Shown one piece after another: positions 38,570 through 47,574 of a DNA stretch of 64,000 nt; position 1 is the first letter of the stretch; the number at the start of each line of letters is the position of its first letter. Below the pieces are notes generated by a model that saw only the letters and a program-made list of their open reading frames with translations, was not told the DNA's origin and made no database searches. A program made the translations under genes and the position numbers. The stretch lies in NCBI RefSeq assembly GCF_007827045.1, contig NZ_RPFW01000004.1, positions 496,001 through 560,000 on the forward strand, in the 5' to 3' direction. This DNA is from Trebonia kvetii (GTDB lineage Bacteria; Actinomycetota; Actinomycetes; Streptosporangiales; Streptosporangiaceae).

Positions 38570-39955
38570 ATGTATGTCCGCGTGGCGAGCACCGCAGACT
38601 CCGGCCCCGCCGGCACCGCAAGCACATCTGGCACCGCAGGCACTGCCGGCCTTGACGGCTCTCCCGTGCCGGCCGGCGCTGAGGGTCCGGTCAGGCCGGC
38701 CTGGCGCGACCGCATTGGCGTCGACGGCGTCGCCCTGCGGGTGCACGGTGCGCGCGCGCTACTCGCCCGGCCGCTGACGCCGTACTACCTGATCGTGGGA
38801 ATCACCACACTGCTGCTCTGCCTGGGCCTTGTGATGGTGCTCTCCACGGCGTCGGTGGCGGACCTGACGCAGGGTGAGTCGCCCTACCACGACTTCGAGC
38901 TGCAGCTTGGGGGCGTGCTCATCGGGGTTCCCGTCCTGTGGGTGGCGGCGCGCTCGTCACCCCGGCTGTTCCGCGCCGCCGCGTACCCGCTGCTCGCGGT
39001 CTCCATCATCGGGCTCGGGCTGACCCTCATTCCCGGGGTGGGCAAGTCGATCGGCGGCGCGACCCGGTGGATCGACCTGGGCGGCTCGCTCACCTTCCAG
39101 CCGTCGGAACTCGCGAAGCTCGCGCTCGCCGTATGGGGCGCCGACCTGCTGGCCCGCAAGGAAAAGCTGGGCATGCTCACGGACTGGCGGCACATGCTCG
39201 TGCCGCTGCTTCCCGGCACTGGCGTGCTCGCCCTGCTCGTGATGGCGGGTGACGACCTCGGCACCACGTACATCCTGCTGATGATCTTCCTCGCGCTGCT
39301 CTGGATCGTCGGCACGCCCGGGCGGGTCTTCACCGGCATGCTGATCCTGATGGGCCTGGTACTCGTGCTGCTCGTGGTGGCCAAGGGCTACCGGGCGGAG
39401 CGGCTGATGGAGTTCTGGAACCCGTCGAGCACCGATGCGATGGGCCCCAACCAGCAGCCGATCCAGGGGAAGTACGCGCTCGGTTCTGGCGGCCTGTTCG
39501 GCGTGGGGCTCGGCGCGAGCAGCGAGAAGTGGGGCTACGTGCCCGAGTCGACGACCGACTTCATCTTCGCGATCATCGGCGAGGAACTGGGCCTGGTGGG
39601 CACGCTCTGCGTGACCGCGCTGTTCGGCGGCCTCGCGTACGCCGGGCTGCGGGTGGCGCGGCAGTCGGCCGACACGTTCAGCCGGCTGTTGTCCGCCGCG
39701 ATCACCACGTGGATCGTGGTTCAGGCCGTGGTGAACATCGGCGCGGTGATCGGGGTGTTCCCGATCACCGGCGTGCCGCTGCCGCTGGTGTCCAAGGGCT
39801 TGTCGTCCGTGCTGGTGACGATGGTGGGGCTAGGTATGCTCATGTCGTTCGCGCGGCGGGTACCCGGAGCAACCCAGGCTTTGGCCGCACGCGGTCCCTT
39901 CCCGGCCAGACGCGCTCTAAGCTGGCTACGCCAGGGGACGCGGCGCGGGACGTAG
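38570..39955 (+). CDS. ftsW: Septal peptidoglycan glycosyltransferase FtsW (SEDS)
   Basis: Polymerises lipid II at the septum with FtsI. About 461 residues. The first 70 are Ala/Gly/Thr/Pro-rich and probably cytoplasmic. Ten helices follow, with the family blocks GGATRWIDLGGSLTFQPSE, a GDDLGTTYILLMIFLALL segment with the catalytic Asp region, STDFIFAIIGEELGLVG, and PITGVPLPLVSKGLSS (PxTGxPLPFxSxGxS variant). The start is ATG 38570, with AGAGGA upstream (short spacing); ATG 38528 in frame is an alternative. In a normal cluster it would follow murD; here it follows the divergent exporter. Confidence 0.95.
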   Translation: MYVRVASTADSGPAGTASTSGTAGTAGLDGSPVPAGAEGPVRPAWRDRIGVDGVALRVHGARALLARPLTPYYLIVGITTLLLCLGLVMVLSTASVADLTQGESPYHDFELQLGGVLIGVPVLWVAARSSPRLFRAAAYPLLAVSIIGLGLTLIPGVGKSIGGATRWIDLGGSLTFQPSELAKLALAVWGADLLARKEKLGMLTDWRHMLVPLLPGTGVLALLVMAGDDLGTTYILLMIFLALLWIVGTPGRVFTGMLILMGLVLVLLVVAKGYRAERLMEFWNPSSTDAMGPNQQPIQGKYALGSGGLFGVGLGASSEKWGYVPESTTDFIFAIIGEELGLVGTLCVTALFGGLAYAGLRVARQSADTFSRLLSAAITTWIVVQAVVNIGAVIGVFPITGVPLPLVSKGLSSVLVTMVGLGMLMSFARRVPGATQALAARGPFPARRALSWLRQGTRRGT

Positions 39956-40007
39956 GTAGTCAGCCCCGCGGGCCGATGATGCCGGGTGAGGAGCGAGGAG
40001 CGTTTCG

Positions 40008-41474
40008 ATGAGGGTGGTGCTAGCTGGCGGTGGGTCAGCCGGACATATCGAGCCCGCTCTGGCGCTCGCCGACGCGCTTCGTGAGGCCGACAGCAGCATC
40101 GAGGTGATCTGTCTCGGCACCCAGCGCGGCCTCGAAACCCGGCTGGTGCCGCTGCGCGGCTACCCGCTCGAGCTGATACCCGCGGTGCCGCTGCCCAGGT
40201 CGGTGACGCCCAAGCTGCTCACCGTACCGGGACGGCTGGCCGGGGCCATCCACGCCACGGGCGCCATTCTCGACCGGGTCGGCGCCGACGTGCTCGTCGG
40301 CTTCGGCGGCTACGTCGCCACGCCCGCCTACCTGGCCGCCAAGCGGCACAAGGTGCCGATCGTGGTGCACGAGGCGAATCCCTCGCCGGGCATCGCCAAC
40401 CGGCTCGGCGCCCACCTCACCACGCACGTGTTCACCGGGAATCCGGACACCAAGCTGCGCAACGCAAGGTACCTGGGGCTGCCGATCAGGCGGCAGATCG
40501 CGGAACTCGACCGGTTCGCGCTCGGCGACAAGGCGCGCGCGCACTTCGGGCTCCGCCCCGACCTGCCGGTGCTGCTCGTCACCGGTGGCTCCCAGGGTGC
40601 CAAGTCGATCAACAGGGCGCTGGCCGGCGCGGTCGGCGCGATCAGGAGCGCCGGGGTGCAGATCCTGCAGGTGACGGGGCCGAAGAACGCCGACGAGGTG
40701 CAGCGCGAGGCGGGCCAGGCGGCCGGCGGCACCGTGCCCTACGTGATGGTCCCTTACGTGGACCGGATGGACCTCGCGTACGCGGCCGCGGACTTCGCGC
40801 TGTGCCGGGCAGGGGCGATGACCTGTGCGGAGCTCACCGCCGTCGGGCTGCCCGCCGCGTACGTGCCGCTGCCGATCGGCAACGGTGAGCAGCGGCTCAA
40901 CGCGCTGCCGATCGTGCAGCGCGGCGGCGGCCTGCTCGTCGAGGACGCGGAGCTGACCGCGGACTGGATCAAGACCTCGCTACTTCCCGTGCTGACCAAC
41001 ATCGACCAGGTAGCGGGCATGTCAGAGGCGGCGGCCGCGCTCGGCCGCAGGGACGCGGACCGCTGGCTGGCGAAGGCGGTCATCGAGATCGTGGCAGCGG
41101 AGACCGCGGGCCGCACCGGGGCGAAGCCAGGCGGCGGCCAGGGCCGGCCCGCTGCCGCCCAGCCCGCCCCATCCGCCCAGCCGGACTGGCCCGCCAAGCC
41201 CGCCTCGCCCGCCCAGCCAGACTGGCCGTCCCAGCCAGGCAGGCCCGCCCAGCCGGCGCGGCCCGTCCCGCCGGACCGGCCCGCCCAGTCAGCCAGGCCC
41301 GTGCCGCCGGTCGCGCCGTCAGCGCCGGAGCCGGGGAGCCTGTTCACCCCGCACAGCGCGAGACAGCAGCCGTCAGGCGGCCAGGGGCAGCAGTACCAGG
41401 CAAGACCGCCGCAGAGCGACGGTCAGCAGCGGCCCTCGGGCCAGGGCGGTGGCCGCCACCGGCAGGCCCGATGA
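40008..41474 (+). CDS. murG: Lipid II synthase MurG with proline-rich C-terminal tail
   Basis: Transfers GlcNAc to lipid I. The first 365 residues are a normal GT28 enzyme: VVLAGGGSAGHIEPALALA, LVGFGGYVATPAYLAA, HEANPSPGIANRLGAH, LLVTGGSQGAKSINRAL and the UDP-GlcNAc site CRAGAMTCAELTAVGLPA, then GEQRLNALPI. About 120 more residues follow, low complexity, first in repeated QPDWPAKP / QPDWPSQPGRP / PVPPDRP units and then rich in Gln, Gly and Ser. The start ATG 40008 has GAGGAG upstream. The tail is unusual for MurG; it could dock partners at the septum. Confidence 0.95.
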   Translation: MRVVLAGGGSAGHIEPALALADALREADSSIEVICLGTQRGLETRLVPLRGYPLELIPAVPLPRSVTPKLLTVPGRLAGAIHATGAILDRVGADVLVGFGGYVATPAYLAAKRHKVPIVVHEANPSPGIANRLGAHLTTHVFTGNPDTKLRNARYLGLPIRRQIAELDRFALGDKARAHFGLRPDLPVLLVTGGSQGAKSINRALAGAVGAIRSAGVQILQVTGPKNADEVQREAGQAAGGTVPYVMVPYVDRMDLAYAAADFALCRAGAMTCAELTAVGLPAAYVPLPIGNGEQRLNALPIVQRGGGLLVEDAELTADWIKTSLLPVLTNIDQVAGMSEAAAALGRRDADRWLAKAVIEIVAAETAGRTGAKPGGGQGRPAAAQPAPSAQPDWPAKPASPAQPDWPSQPGRPAQPARPVPPDRPAQSARPVPPVAPSAPEPGSLFTPHSARQQPSGGQGQQYQARPPQSDGQQRPSGQGGGRHRQAR

Positions 41475-41507
41475 GCGAGCTTGCGAGCGAATCGGTAAGT
41501 ACTGTGC

Positions 41508-41523
41508 GTCCGCGAATGCGGAC
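41508..41523 (+). other. Small hairpin in the murG-murC gap
   Basis: GTCCGC (41508-41513), GAAT, GCGGAC (41518-41523): a perfect 6-bp stem with a tetraloop in the 73-bp gap, 24 bp before the murC start. Probably an mRNA structure that affects coupling; not followed by a T tract. Confidence 0.5.
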
Positions 41524-41547
41524 TCCGAGCGCCAGCGAGGTGGCTGT

Positions 41548-43032
41548 ATGAGCGGGCTGGTGACTCCTACCGAGCCGGTACCGCTCGGTGAGCTTGGGCG
41601 CGTTCACTTCGTTGGCATCGGCGGCGCCGGCATGTCCGGTATCGCCCGCATCATGCTTGCCCGCGGCACCGCGGTGTCCGGCAGCGACTCGGCCGCCTCC
41701 GCCGCCCTTGACGAGCTCGCCGTCCTTGGCGCGCGAGTGCATGTCGGCCACGCGGCCGGCCAGCTCGGCGACGTGGACACCGTTGTCGTGTCGAGCGCGA
41801 TCAGGGACAGCAACCCCGAGCTCGCGGAAGCCAGGCGGCGCGGCCTGCGGGTGCTGCACCGGGCCGCCGCGCTCGCCTCGCTCATGACGGGCCGCCGGGT
41901 GACCGCCGTCACCGGGACGCACGGCAAGACGACCACCACGTCGATGATCACCACGATCCTGCTCGAGACCGGCGCCGGACCCAGCTACTCGATCGGCGGC
42001 GTACTGGGCGCGACGGGCACCGGCGCGGCCGACGGGCCCGGCGGGGACTTCGTCGCCGAGGCGGACGAGAGCGACGGGTCGTTCCTCATGTACGCGCCGG
42101 ATGTCGCCGTCGTCACCAACGTCGAGGCCGACCATCTCGACAACTACGGCACAGAAGATGCCTACCGGGCCTCGTTCCGCGCCTTCATCGACCGCGTCGA
42201 ACCCGGCGGCCTGCTTGTCACCTCGGCCGACGACCAGGGAACCGCCGAGCTCGCCGCCCACGCGCGCGACCTTGGCCTGCGGGTCGTCACCTACGGCCTG
42301 TCACCCGATGCCGATTACCTGGTGACGGACGTGGCGGCGGACGGCATGCGCACCAGGTTCTCGCTGACCGTGCCGCCGCGCCTGTCGGGGACGAGCGGTG
42401 CCGATCAGGGTCAGCCGAACCCGTTCGGGCCGATTAATTGCGAAATCGGCGTGCCTGGACTGCACAACGCGCTGAACGCGGCCGCGGCGCTTGCCGCCGC
42501 CGTCGAACTCGGGGTCACGCCGGACGTCGCGGCGCGCGCCCTGGCCGGCTACCGGGGTGCCGCGCGCCGGCTCGAGCCGAAGGGCGAGGCGGGCGGCGTC
42601 CGGGTGCTCGACAGCTACGCGCACCATCCGACCGAGCTCGCCGCCGACCTGCGCGCCGCGCGGCAGATCACCGGCGGCGCCGGGCGGGTCATCGCCGTCT
42701 TCCAGCCGCACCTGTACAGCAGGACGCGCATCTTCGCCGCCGAGTTCGGCGCCGCTCTCGCGCTTGCCGACGAGGCCGTGGTGCTCGACGTGTACGCGGC
42801 CCGCGAGGACCCGGAGCCGGGGGTCAGCGGCCGGCTCGTCGCGGACGCCGTGCCGGGCGGCGCCGCTCACTACCTCGCGGACTCCGCCGACGTTCCCAAG
42901 TTCGTCGCCGCGCTGGCCGCGCCCGGTGACCTGGTGCTGACCATGGGCGCGGGCGACATCACCAAGACCGGCCCGCTCATCCTCGCCGAGATCGCCGGGG
43001 CGGCGGGCGCACCAGAGTCCGGCCGGCCATGA
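41548..43032 (+). CDS. murC: UDP-N-acetylmuramate:L-alanine ligase
   Basis: First Mur ligase: attaches L-Ala to UDP-MurNAc. 494 residues in three domains: RVHFVGIGGAGMSGIARIM at the N-terminus (UDP-binding), the ATP site VTGTHGKTTTTSMI, the FVAEADESDGSFL and VTNVEADHLDNYG motifs of the central domain, and DSYAHHPTELAADL plus FQPHLYSRTRIF in the C-terminal domain. The start ATG 41548 follows GAGG. The stop overlaps the ftsQ start (ATGA). Confidence 0.97.
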   Translation: MSGLVTPTEPVPLGELGRVHFVGIGGAGMSGIARIMLARGTAVSGSDSAASAALDELAVLGARVHVGHAAGQLGDVDTVVVSSAIRDSNPELAEARRRGLRVLHRAAALASLMTGRRVTAVTGTHGKTTTTSMITTILLETGAGPSYSIGGVLGATGTGAADGPGGDFVAEADESDGSFLMYAPDVAVVTNVEADHLDNYGTEDAYRASFRAFIDRVEPGGLLVTSADDQGTAELAAHARDLGLRVVTYGLSPDADYLVTDVAADGMRTRFSLTVPPRLSGTSGADQGQPNPFGPINCEIGVPGLHNALNAAAALAAAVELGVTPDVAARALAGYRGAARRLEPKGEAGGVRVLDSYAHHPTELAADLRAARQITGGAGRVIAVFQPHLYSRTRIFAAEFGAALALADEAVVLDVYAAREDPEPGVSGRLVADAVPGGAAHYLADSADVPKFVAALAAPGDLVLTMGAGDITKTGPLILAEIAGAAGAPESGRP

Positions 43033-43901
43033 GCGACGCCACGCCGGGCGTCGGAAGCGACGCCGGCCGCACGCCGTCCCCGGCGTCCGCGGCCACCGCG
43101 ACCGCCGCGGCGGGCGGCGTGCCGCGGCTGAACTCCGCCGGGGTTCCCGGCGCTGGCGGTAGCCGGGCACCGGGGCCGCGGCGGGGAGCGCGCAGACGCG
43201 GCCGCCGGTGGCGGGTGGCCTTCTTCGCACTCGCCGCGTTCGCGATCGTGGCCGGGGTGGGCTGGGCCCTGCTCGGCGACCGGCTGCTCGTGGTGCGCTC
43301 GGTGACGGTGACCGGGACGCACCTGGTCGGCTCCTCGCGGGTGATCGCCGCCGCCGACGTGCCGCCCGGCACGCCGCTGCTGCGCGTCGACACCGGGGCG
43401 GTAGCCCGCCGGGTTGAGGCCATACCGCAGGTCGCGTCCGCGCGGGTGACGAAGGACTGGCCCGACCACCTGGTCATCGCGGTCACCGAGCGGGTCCCCG
43501 TGCTCGCGGTCAAGATGGCGGGCGGCGGCTATGACCTTGTCGACCCCACCGGGGTGCCCGTGCGGTGGGCGAAAAACCGTCCGGTCGCCCTGCCGCAGCT
43601 GCTGACGTCGCTACCGGGCAGCGCCCTGGCCGGGGCGCCGAGCGTCTCCGCCGCCGCGGCCGTGCTCGCCGAGCTTCAACGCTGGCTGGCGGGCCAGGTG
43701 GTGCAGATGAGCGTGACCCAGCCGACGGGAAGCGGCGACCCGGCGAGCCAGCAGGTGACCCTGCACCTGAGGACCGGCAAGACCGTGCTCTGGGGCGGCC
43801 CTGGCCTCGCGGGACAGAAGAACCGCGAGCTCGCCATCCTGCTGCCGGGCAAGGCGCGCTACGTTGACGTGAGTGCTCCGGGCACCGTCGTCACCAGGTA
43901 A
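43029..43901 (+). CDS. ftsQ: Divisome protein FtsQ
   Basis: Single-pass membrane protein linking early and late divisome parts. 290 residues: an N-terminal Ala/Thr/Gly-rich and then Arg-rich cytoplasmic part (1-57), one helix (VAFFALAAFAIVAGVGWALL), and a POTRA domain starting VVRSVTVTGTHLVGSSRVIAAA with the typical VPPGTPLLRVDTGAVARRVEAIPQV block, then a FtsQ/DivIB beta domain (VTERVPVLAVK onward). The start ATG 43029 overlaps the murC stop. Confidence 0.94.
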   Translation: MSDATPGVGSDAGRTPSPASAATATAAAGGVPRLNSAGVPGAGGSRAPGPRRGARRRGRRWRVAFFALAAFAIVAGVGWALLGDRLLVVRSVTVTGTHLVGSSRVIAAADVPPGTPLLRVDTGAVARRVEAIPQVASARVTKDWPDHLVIAVTERVPVLAVKMAGGGYDLVDPTGVPVRWAKNRPVALPQLLTSLPGSALAGAPSVSAAAAVLAELQRWLAGQVVQMSVTQPTGSGDPASQQVTLHLRTGKTVLWGGPGLAGQKNRELAILLPGKARYVDVSAPGTVVTR

Positions 43902-43954
43902 CGCCAAGGAAATGTGGCCCGCGACACGCGCGCATGCCGTTCGAGCGTGGCTAG

Positions 43955-43983
43955 TTGACCACGCCGGCTCACCACCCTACTGT
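43955..43983 (+). promoter_or_regulatory. Candidate ftsZ promoter
   Basis: TTGACC (43955-43960) and TACTGT (43978-43983) are separated by 17 bp, a good housekeeping-sigma arrangement, in the 333-bp ftsQ-ftsZ spacer. The next stretch (43998-44045) is markedly AT-rich for this genome and contains ACCT/AGGT short inverted repeats. Separate ftsZ promoters in this spacer are known in streptomycetes; the specific site here is a prediction. Confidence 0.55.
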
Positions 43984-44234
43984 CCCTATCAATCGTTAGG
44001 AAGACAAAACTCTAAATCTCAACCTGAAGGTGAAACCTGAGGCCGCCGAGTTGCGGTTACGCAATTGGCGTTCGGCGGCAGGCCGGGGCATTCGGCCGCG
44101 AATTCCGTGGGCTAGTCGCCATGAGGGGCGCGGACGGCGTGAACGGTCAGGACAGCCAGCAGGGCCGGGGCTGGGGCAGGCGCGAAAGGCGCAAGACCCG
44201 GGCAGGGAGAAGCGAGCGGAAAGGTACCCTCCTC

Positions 44235-45869
44235 GTGGCAGCACCGCAGAACTATCTGGCGGTCATCAAGGTCGTCGGTATCGGCGGCGGCGGCGTTAAC
44301 GCCGTTAATCGCATGATCGAAGAGGGACTCAAGGGCGTCGAGTTCATCGCGATCAATACCGACGCGCAGGCTCTGCTGATGAGCGACGCCGACGTCAAGC
44401 TCGACGTCGGCAGGGAACTGACCCGCGGTCTTGGCGCCGGTGCCAACCCGGACGTCGGCATGAGGGCGGCCGAGGACCACCGCGAGGAGATCGAAGAGGT
44501 GCTCAAGGGCGCCGACATGGTCTTCGTCACCGCGGGTGAGGGTGGCGGCACGGGCACCGGCGGCGCGCCGGTGGTTGCGAGCGTCGCCCGCTCGCTCGGC
44601 GCGCTCACCATCGGCGTGGTGACCCGCCCGTTCGGGTTCGAGGGCAAGCGCCGCGCCGTCCAGGCGGAGACCGGGATCGAGCGGCTGCGCGCCGAGGTCG
44701 ACACGCTGATCGTCATTCCGAACGACCGGCTGCTTTCCATCTCCGACCGGCACGTCTCCGTCCTCGACGCGTTCAAGGCCGCCGACCAGGTGCTGCTCTC
44801 CGGTGTTCAGGGCATCACCGACCTGATCACCACGCCCGGCCTGATCAACCTCGACTTCGCGGACGTGAAGTCCGTCATGTCGGGTGCCGGGTCCGCCCTG
44901 ATGGGCATCGGCTCCTCGCGCGGCGATGACCGGGCGGTCGCGGCCGCGGAGATGGCGATCTCCTCGCCGCTGCTCGAGGCCTCGATCGACGGCGCGCACG
45001 GGGTCCTTCTCTCCATTCAGGGCGGCTCCGACCTGGGCCTGTTTGAGATCAACGAGGCGGCGCAGCTCGTCGCGAACTCGGCGGCGGTCGACGCCAACAT
45101 CATCTTCGGCGCGGTGATCGACGACGCGCTCGGCGACGAGGTCCGAGTGACCGTTATCGCGGCCGGGTTCGACGAGCAGCGCCCGTCCCGGCCGCCTTCG
45201 GCAACCGCGTTCTCGCTGTCCGACGGCCGGCCGACGGCGGCGCCGGGCAACGGCTCGGCCGGGGGCAACGGCGCAAGCGCGGGTCCAGCCGCGGGGAACG
45301 GCGCGTCCGGCGGATCGTCCGCCACCTGGGGCGGCACGGGGACCTCTCCCGCGGGACACGGCCACGCCGGGACCGGCACGCCAGGGCATGCCCCGGCCGC
45401 GGCCGCCGCGGTGCCCGCTCAGGCACCCGCGCACGCCCCGTCCGTGGCGGCACCGCCAGTGTCGGGTTCGACTGCGTCGAGCTCGCCTGTCTCCGTGGCG
45501 CCCGTCTCCGGTAACGCGGGCAGCGGCACGGGCAAGGCGCCAGGCTCGGGTAACGGCGCCGCCGGGCACGGGGCCAGCGGCGCCCGGCAGGACAATGAGG
45601 TGCCCGCGCAGCCCGCCGGCGAGGCGGCCGCCGGGTACGTGCCCGCTCCGGTCTCGTTCGTGTCGCCCGATGAGGACGAGGACTACGGAAGCTATGACTC
45701 CGGCCGCACGGACGCGGCGGCGGGCGGTTCCGCCCCGGGCTCCGCGCCGTCCTGGAAGGACTCCGGCCGCGCCAAGCAGGACAAGGTCTTCGACGTGACC
45801 GCGGGCCGTCGCCGTCCCGTGGTCTTTGAAGAGGAAGACGACCTGGACGTCCCCGACTTTCTCAAGTGA
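44235..45869 (+). CDS. ftsZ: Cell division GTPase FtsZ with an extended C-terminal linker
   Basis: Tubulin-like GTPase that forms the Z ring. 544 residues. The GTPase core (about 1-315) is canonical: VVGIGGGGVNAVNRMI, GEGGGTGTGGAPVVA (T4 loop), and the T7 loop with DFADVKSVM. The C-terminal peptide DDLDVPDFLK, which binds SepF and others, is intact. Between them lies a Gly/Ala/Ser/Pro linker of about 200 residues, much longer than the roughly 80-100 usual in streptomycetes. The start is GTG 44235, chosen because MAAPQNYLAVIKVV is the family N-terminus and GGAAAGG is about 11 nt upstream; the frame is open to 44121. Confidence 0.96.
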   Translation: MAAPQNYLAVIKVVGIGGGGVNAVNRMIEEGLKGVEFIAINTDAQALLMSDADVKLDVGRELTRGLGAGANPDVGMRAAEDHREEIEEVLKGADMVFVTAGEGGGTGTGGAPVVASVARSLGALTIGVVTRPFGFEGKRRAVQAETGIERLRAEVDTLIVIPNDRLLSISDRHVSVLDAFKAADQVLLSGVQGITDLITTPGLINLDFADVKSVMSGAGSALMGIGSSRGDDRAVAAAEMAISSPLLEASIDGAHGVLLSIQGGSDLGLFEINEAAQLVANSAAVDANIIFGAVIDDALGDEVRVTVIAAGFDEQRPSRPPSATAFSLSDGRPTAAPGNGSAGGNGASAGPAAGNGASGGSSATWGGTGTSPAGHGHAGTGTPGHAPAAAAAVPAQAPAHAPSVAAPPVSGSTASSSPVSVAPVSGNAGSGTGKAPGSGNGAAGHGASGARQDNEVPAQPAGEAAAGYVPAPVSFVSPDEDEDYGSYDSGRTDAAAGGSAPGSAPSWKDSGRAKQDKVFDVTAGRRRPVVFEEEDDLDVPDFLK

Positions 45870-46651
45870 TGGCGTCGGACGGCGGCGGGTCCTCCGGGAC
45901 CGACCCGCTGTCCCGGCGTGCCGAACTCGCCGGCCGCCTGGAACGGGTCAGGTCGCGGATAGCCGCCGCCTGCGCGGCGGCGGGACGGGACGAGGGCGAG
46001 CTCACGCTGATCGCCGTCACGAAGACCTACCCCGCCTCCGACGTCGTGGCACTGGCCGGTCTCGGGCTTTACGACTTCGGCGAGAACCGGGACCAGGAGG
46101 CAGCGCCCAAGGCGGCCGAGGTGGCCGCGAGCGATGGCCCGGCGATCCGCTGGCACTTCATCGGGCAGCTGCAGACGAACAAGGCGCACCGGGTGGCCAA
46201 GTACGCGGATGTGGTGCAGTCGGTGGACCGGCTACGTCTCGTGCACGCGCTCGGCACGGCCGCCCGCGCCGCGGGCCGCGACCTGACGTGTCTTGTGCAG
46301 GTCAGCCTCGACCCGGCGGACGCCGGCGGCGAGAGGCTCGTCGACTCCGAAGGCGACCCGGCGCGCGGCGGCGTGCCGCCCGCCCGGCTCGCCGAGGTCG
46401 CGGCGGCGGTCGAGGCCGAGCCCGGGCTAATCCTCGGCGGACTGATGGCGGTGGCACCGCTCGACATGGACCCGGTGGCGGCGTTCGCTCCGCTGCGTGA
46501 CCTCAGCGAGGTGGTCCGTTCTATCCGGAATGCCGCTTCTGTCATCTCCGCGGGCATGAGCGGCGACCTCGAGGCGGCGATCGCGGCCGGCGCGACACAC
46601 TTGAGAATTGGTACGGCGTTGCTCGGCAACAGAAGCGTTCCGGTCCGGTAA
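45869..46651 (+). CDS. PLP homeostasis protein (YggS/PLPBP family)
   Basis: Alanine-racemase-fold protein that buffers pyridoxal phosphate; not known to be an enzyme. 260 residues. The PLP lysine is in LIAVTKTYPASDVVAL near residue 50. GENRDQEAAPKAAEV, WHFIGQLQTNKAHRVAKYADVVQSVD, SAGMSGDLEAAIAAGATHLR and IGTALLG are conserved. The start ATG 45869 overlaps the ftsZ stop (TGATG); GTG 45866 is possible. In most actinobacteria a pgeF/YfiH gene separates ftsZ and yggS; it is missing here. Confidence 0.95.
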   Translation: MASDGGGSSGTDPLSRRAELAGRLERVRSRIAAACAAAGRDEGELTLIAVTKTYPASDVVALAGLGLYDFGENRDQEAAPKAAEVAASDGPAIRWHFIGQLQTNKAHRVAKYADVVQSVDRLRLVHALGTAARAAGRDLTCLVQVSLDPADAGGERLVDSEGDPARGGVPPARLAEVAAAVEAEPGLILGGLMAVAPLDMDPVAAFAPLRDLSEVVRSIRNAASVISAGMSGDLEAAIAAGATHLRIGTALLGNRSVPVR

Positions 46652-46728
46652 TGTCCGTCGCGTAAGGCAATTTGACGGGTGTTGGATACGCGGCGACGCG
46701 TTGCTATGGACCGACGGAGGACTGAAGG

Positions 46729-47208
46729 ATGGCCAGCGCGATGCGCAAGATGGCGGTCTACCTTGGCCTCGTGGAGGACGATCGCCGGTATCAGGACGGC
46801 TACGAAGCGTATGACGAATACGACGACTACGACGAGCCCGCCGAGGTCATGGAGGCGGCCGTTGTCCGCGCCGAATACGGTGAGTACGTGAGTGACCACG
46901 TTGTGGCCGTTCCGCCTCGGCAGGTCGAGCTCGCCCGGATCACAACACTTCATCCGCGCACCTACAATGAAGCCCGTACCATCGGTGAGCACTTCCGTGA
47001 GGGCACCCCGGTGATCATGAACCTGACCGAGATGGTCGACAGCGACGCACGCAGGCTCGTCGACTTCGCGGCAGGACTGATCTTCGGCCTGCGCGGGTCC
47101 ATCGATAAGGTGACGAACAAGGTCTTCCTGCTCTCCCCGGCCAATGTCGAGGTGACCGCGGAGGACAAGGCGCGCATCGCAGAGCGTGGCTTCTTCAACC
47201 AGAGCTAG
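46729..47208 (+). CDS. sepF: Cell division protein SepF
   Basis: Membrane-tethering partner of FtsZ in actinobacteria. 159 residues: an N-terminal amphipathic helix (MASAMRKMAVYLGLVED) that binds membranes, an acidic Tyr/Asp-rich linker (YEAYDEYDDYDEP), and the SepF core ITTLHPRTYNEARTIGEHFR, GTPVIMNLTEM, RRLVDFAAGLIFGLRGSIDK and VFLLSPANVEV. The start ATG 46729 follows GAAGG. It lies 77 bp after yggS. Confidence 0.96.
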   Translation: MASAMRKMAVYLGLVEDDRRYQDGYEAYDEYDDYDEPAEVMEAAVVRAEYGEYVSDHVVAVPPRQVELARITTLHPRTYNEARTIGEHFREGTPVIMNLTEMVDSDARRLVDFAAGLIFGLRGSIDKVTNKVFLLSPANVEVTAEDKARIAERGFFNQS

Positions 47209-47261
47209 CGGGCGCGGAGGCCGAAGGGCGGGTACAGGCGTGCCCGATAACGGGTGATGTG

Positions 47262-47549
47262 ATGGATATCCTCAAGGTCGTCCTTACCTACCTGCTGACG
47301 CTCTACCTCGTGGTGCTGATCGGGTGCATGATCCTGAGCTGGATCAACGTATTCGTGCGCCCTTGGTACCCGCCGCGTTTCGTCAAGCTAGTGGCTGAGG
47401 GGATTTTCACACTTACTGATCCGCCGCTGAAATTGCTACGTCGCTACATCCCGCCCCTCCGGCTAGGTACAGTATCTCTGGACCTTAGCTTCATGGTCCT
47501 GTTCATCGTGGTACTGATTTTGCTGCAGGTGGCTGTGCCGCGACTTTGA
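47262..47549 (+). CDS. YggT-family membrane protein
   Basis: 95 residues with two helices: YLLTLYLVVLIGCMILSWI and LSFMVLFIVVLILLQVAV, joined by a loop with TLTDPPLKLLRRYIPP, the YggT signature. Its function is unclear; it accompanies sepF and divIVA in actinobacteria and firmicutes. The start is ATG 47262 (GTG 47259 also fits). The spacer to divIVA holds tandem repeats. Confidence 0.93.
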   Translation: MDILKVVLTYLLTLYLVVLIGCMILSWINVFVRPWYPPRFVKLVAEGIFTLTDPPLKLLRRYIPPLRLGTVSLDLSFMVLFIVVLILLQVAVPRL

Positions 47550-47574
47550 ACCCTGTACCGTGCTGTGCAGGTAC

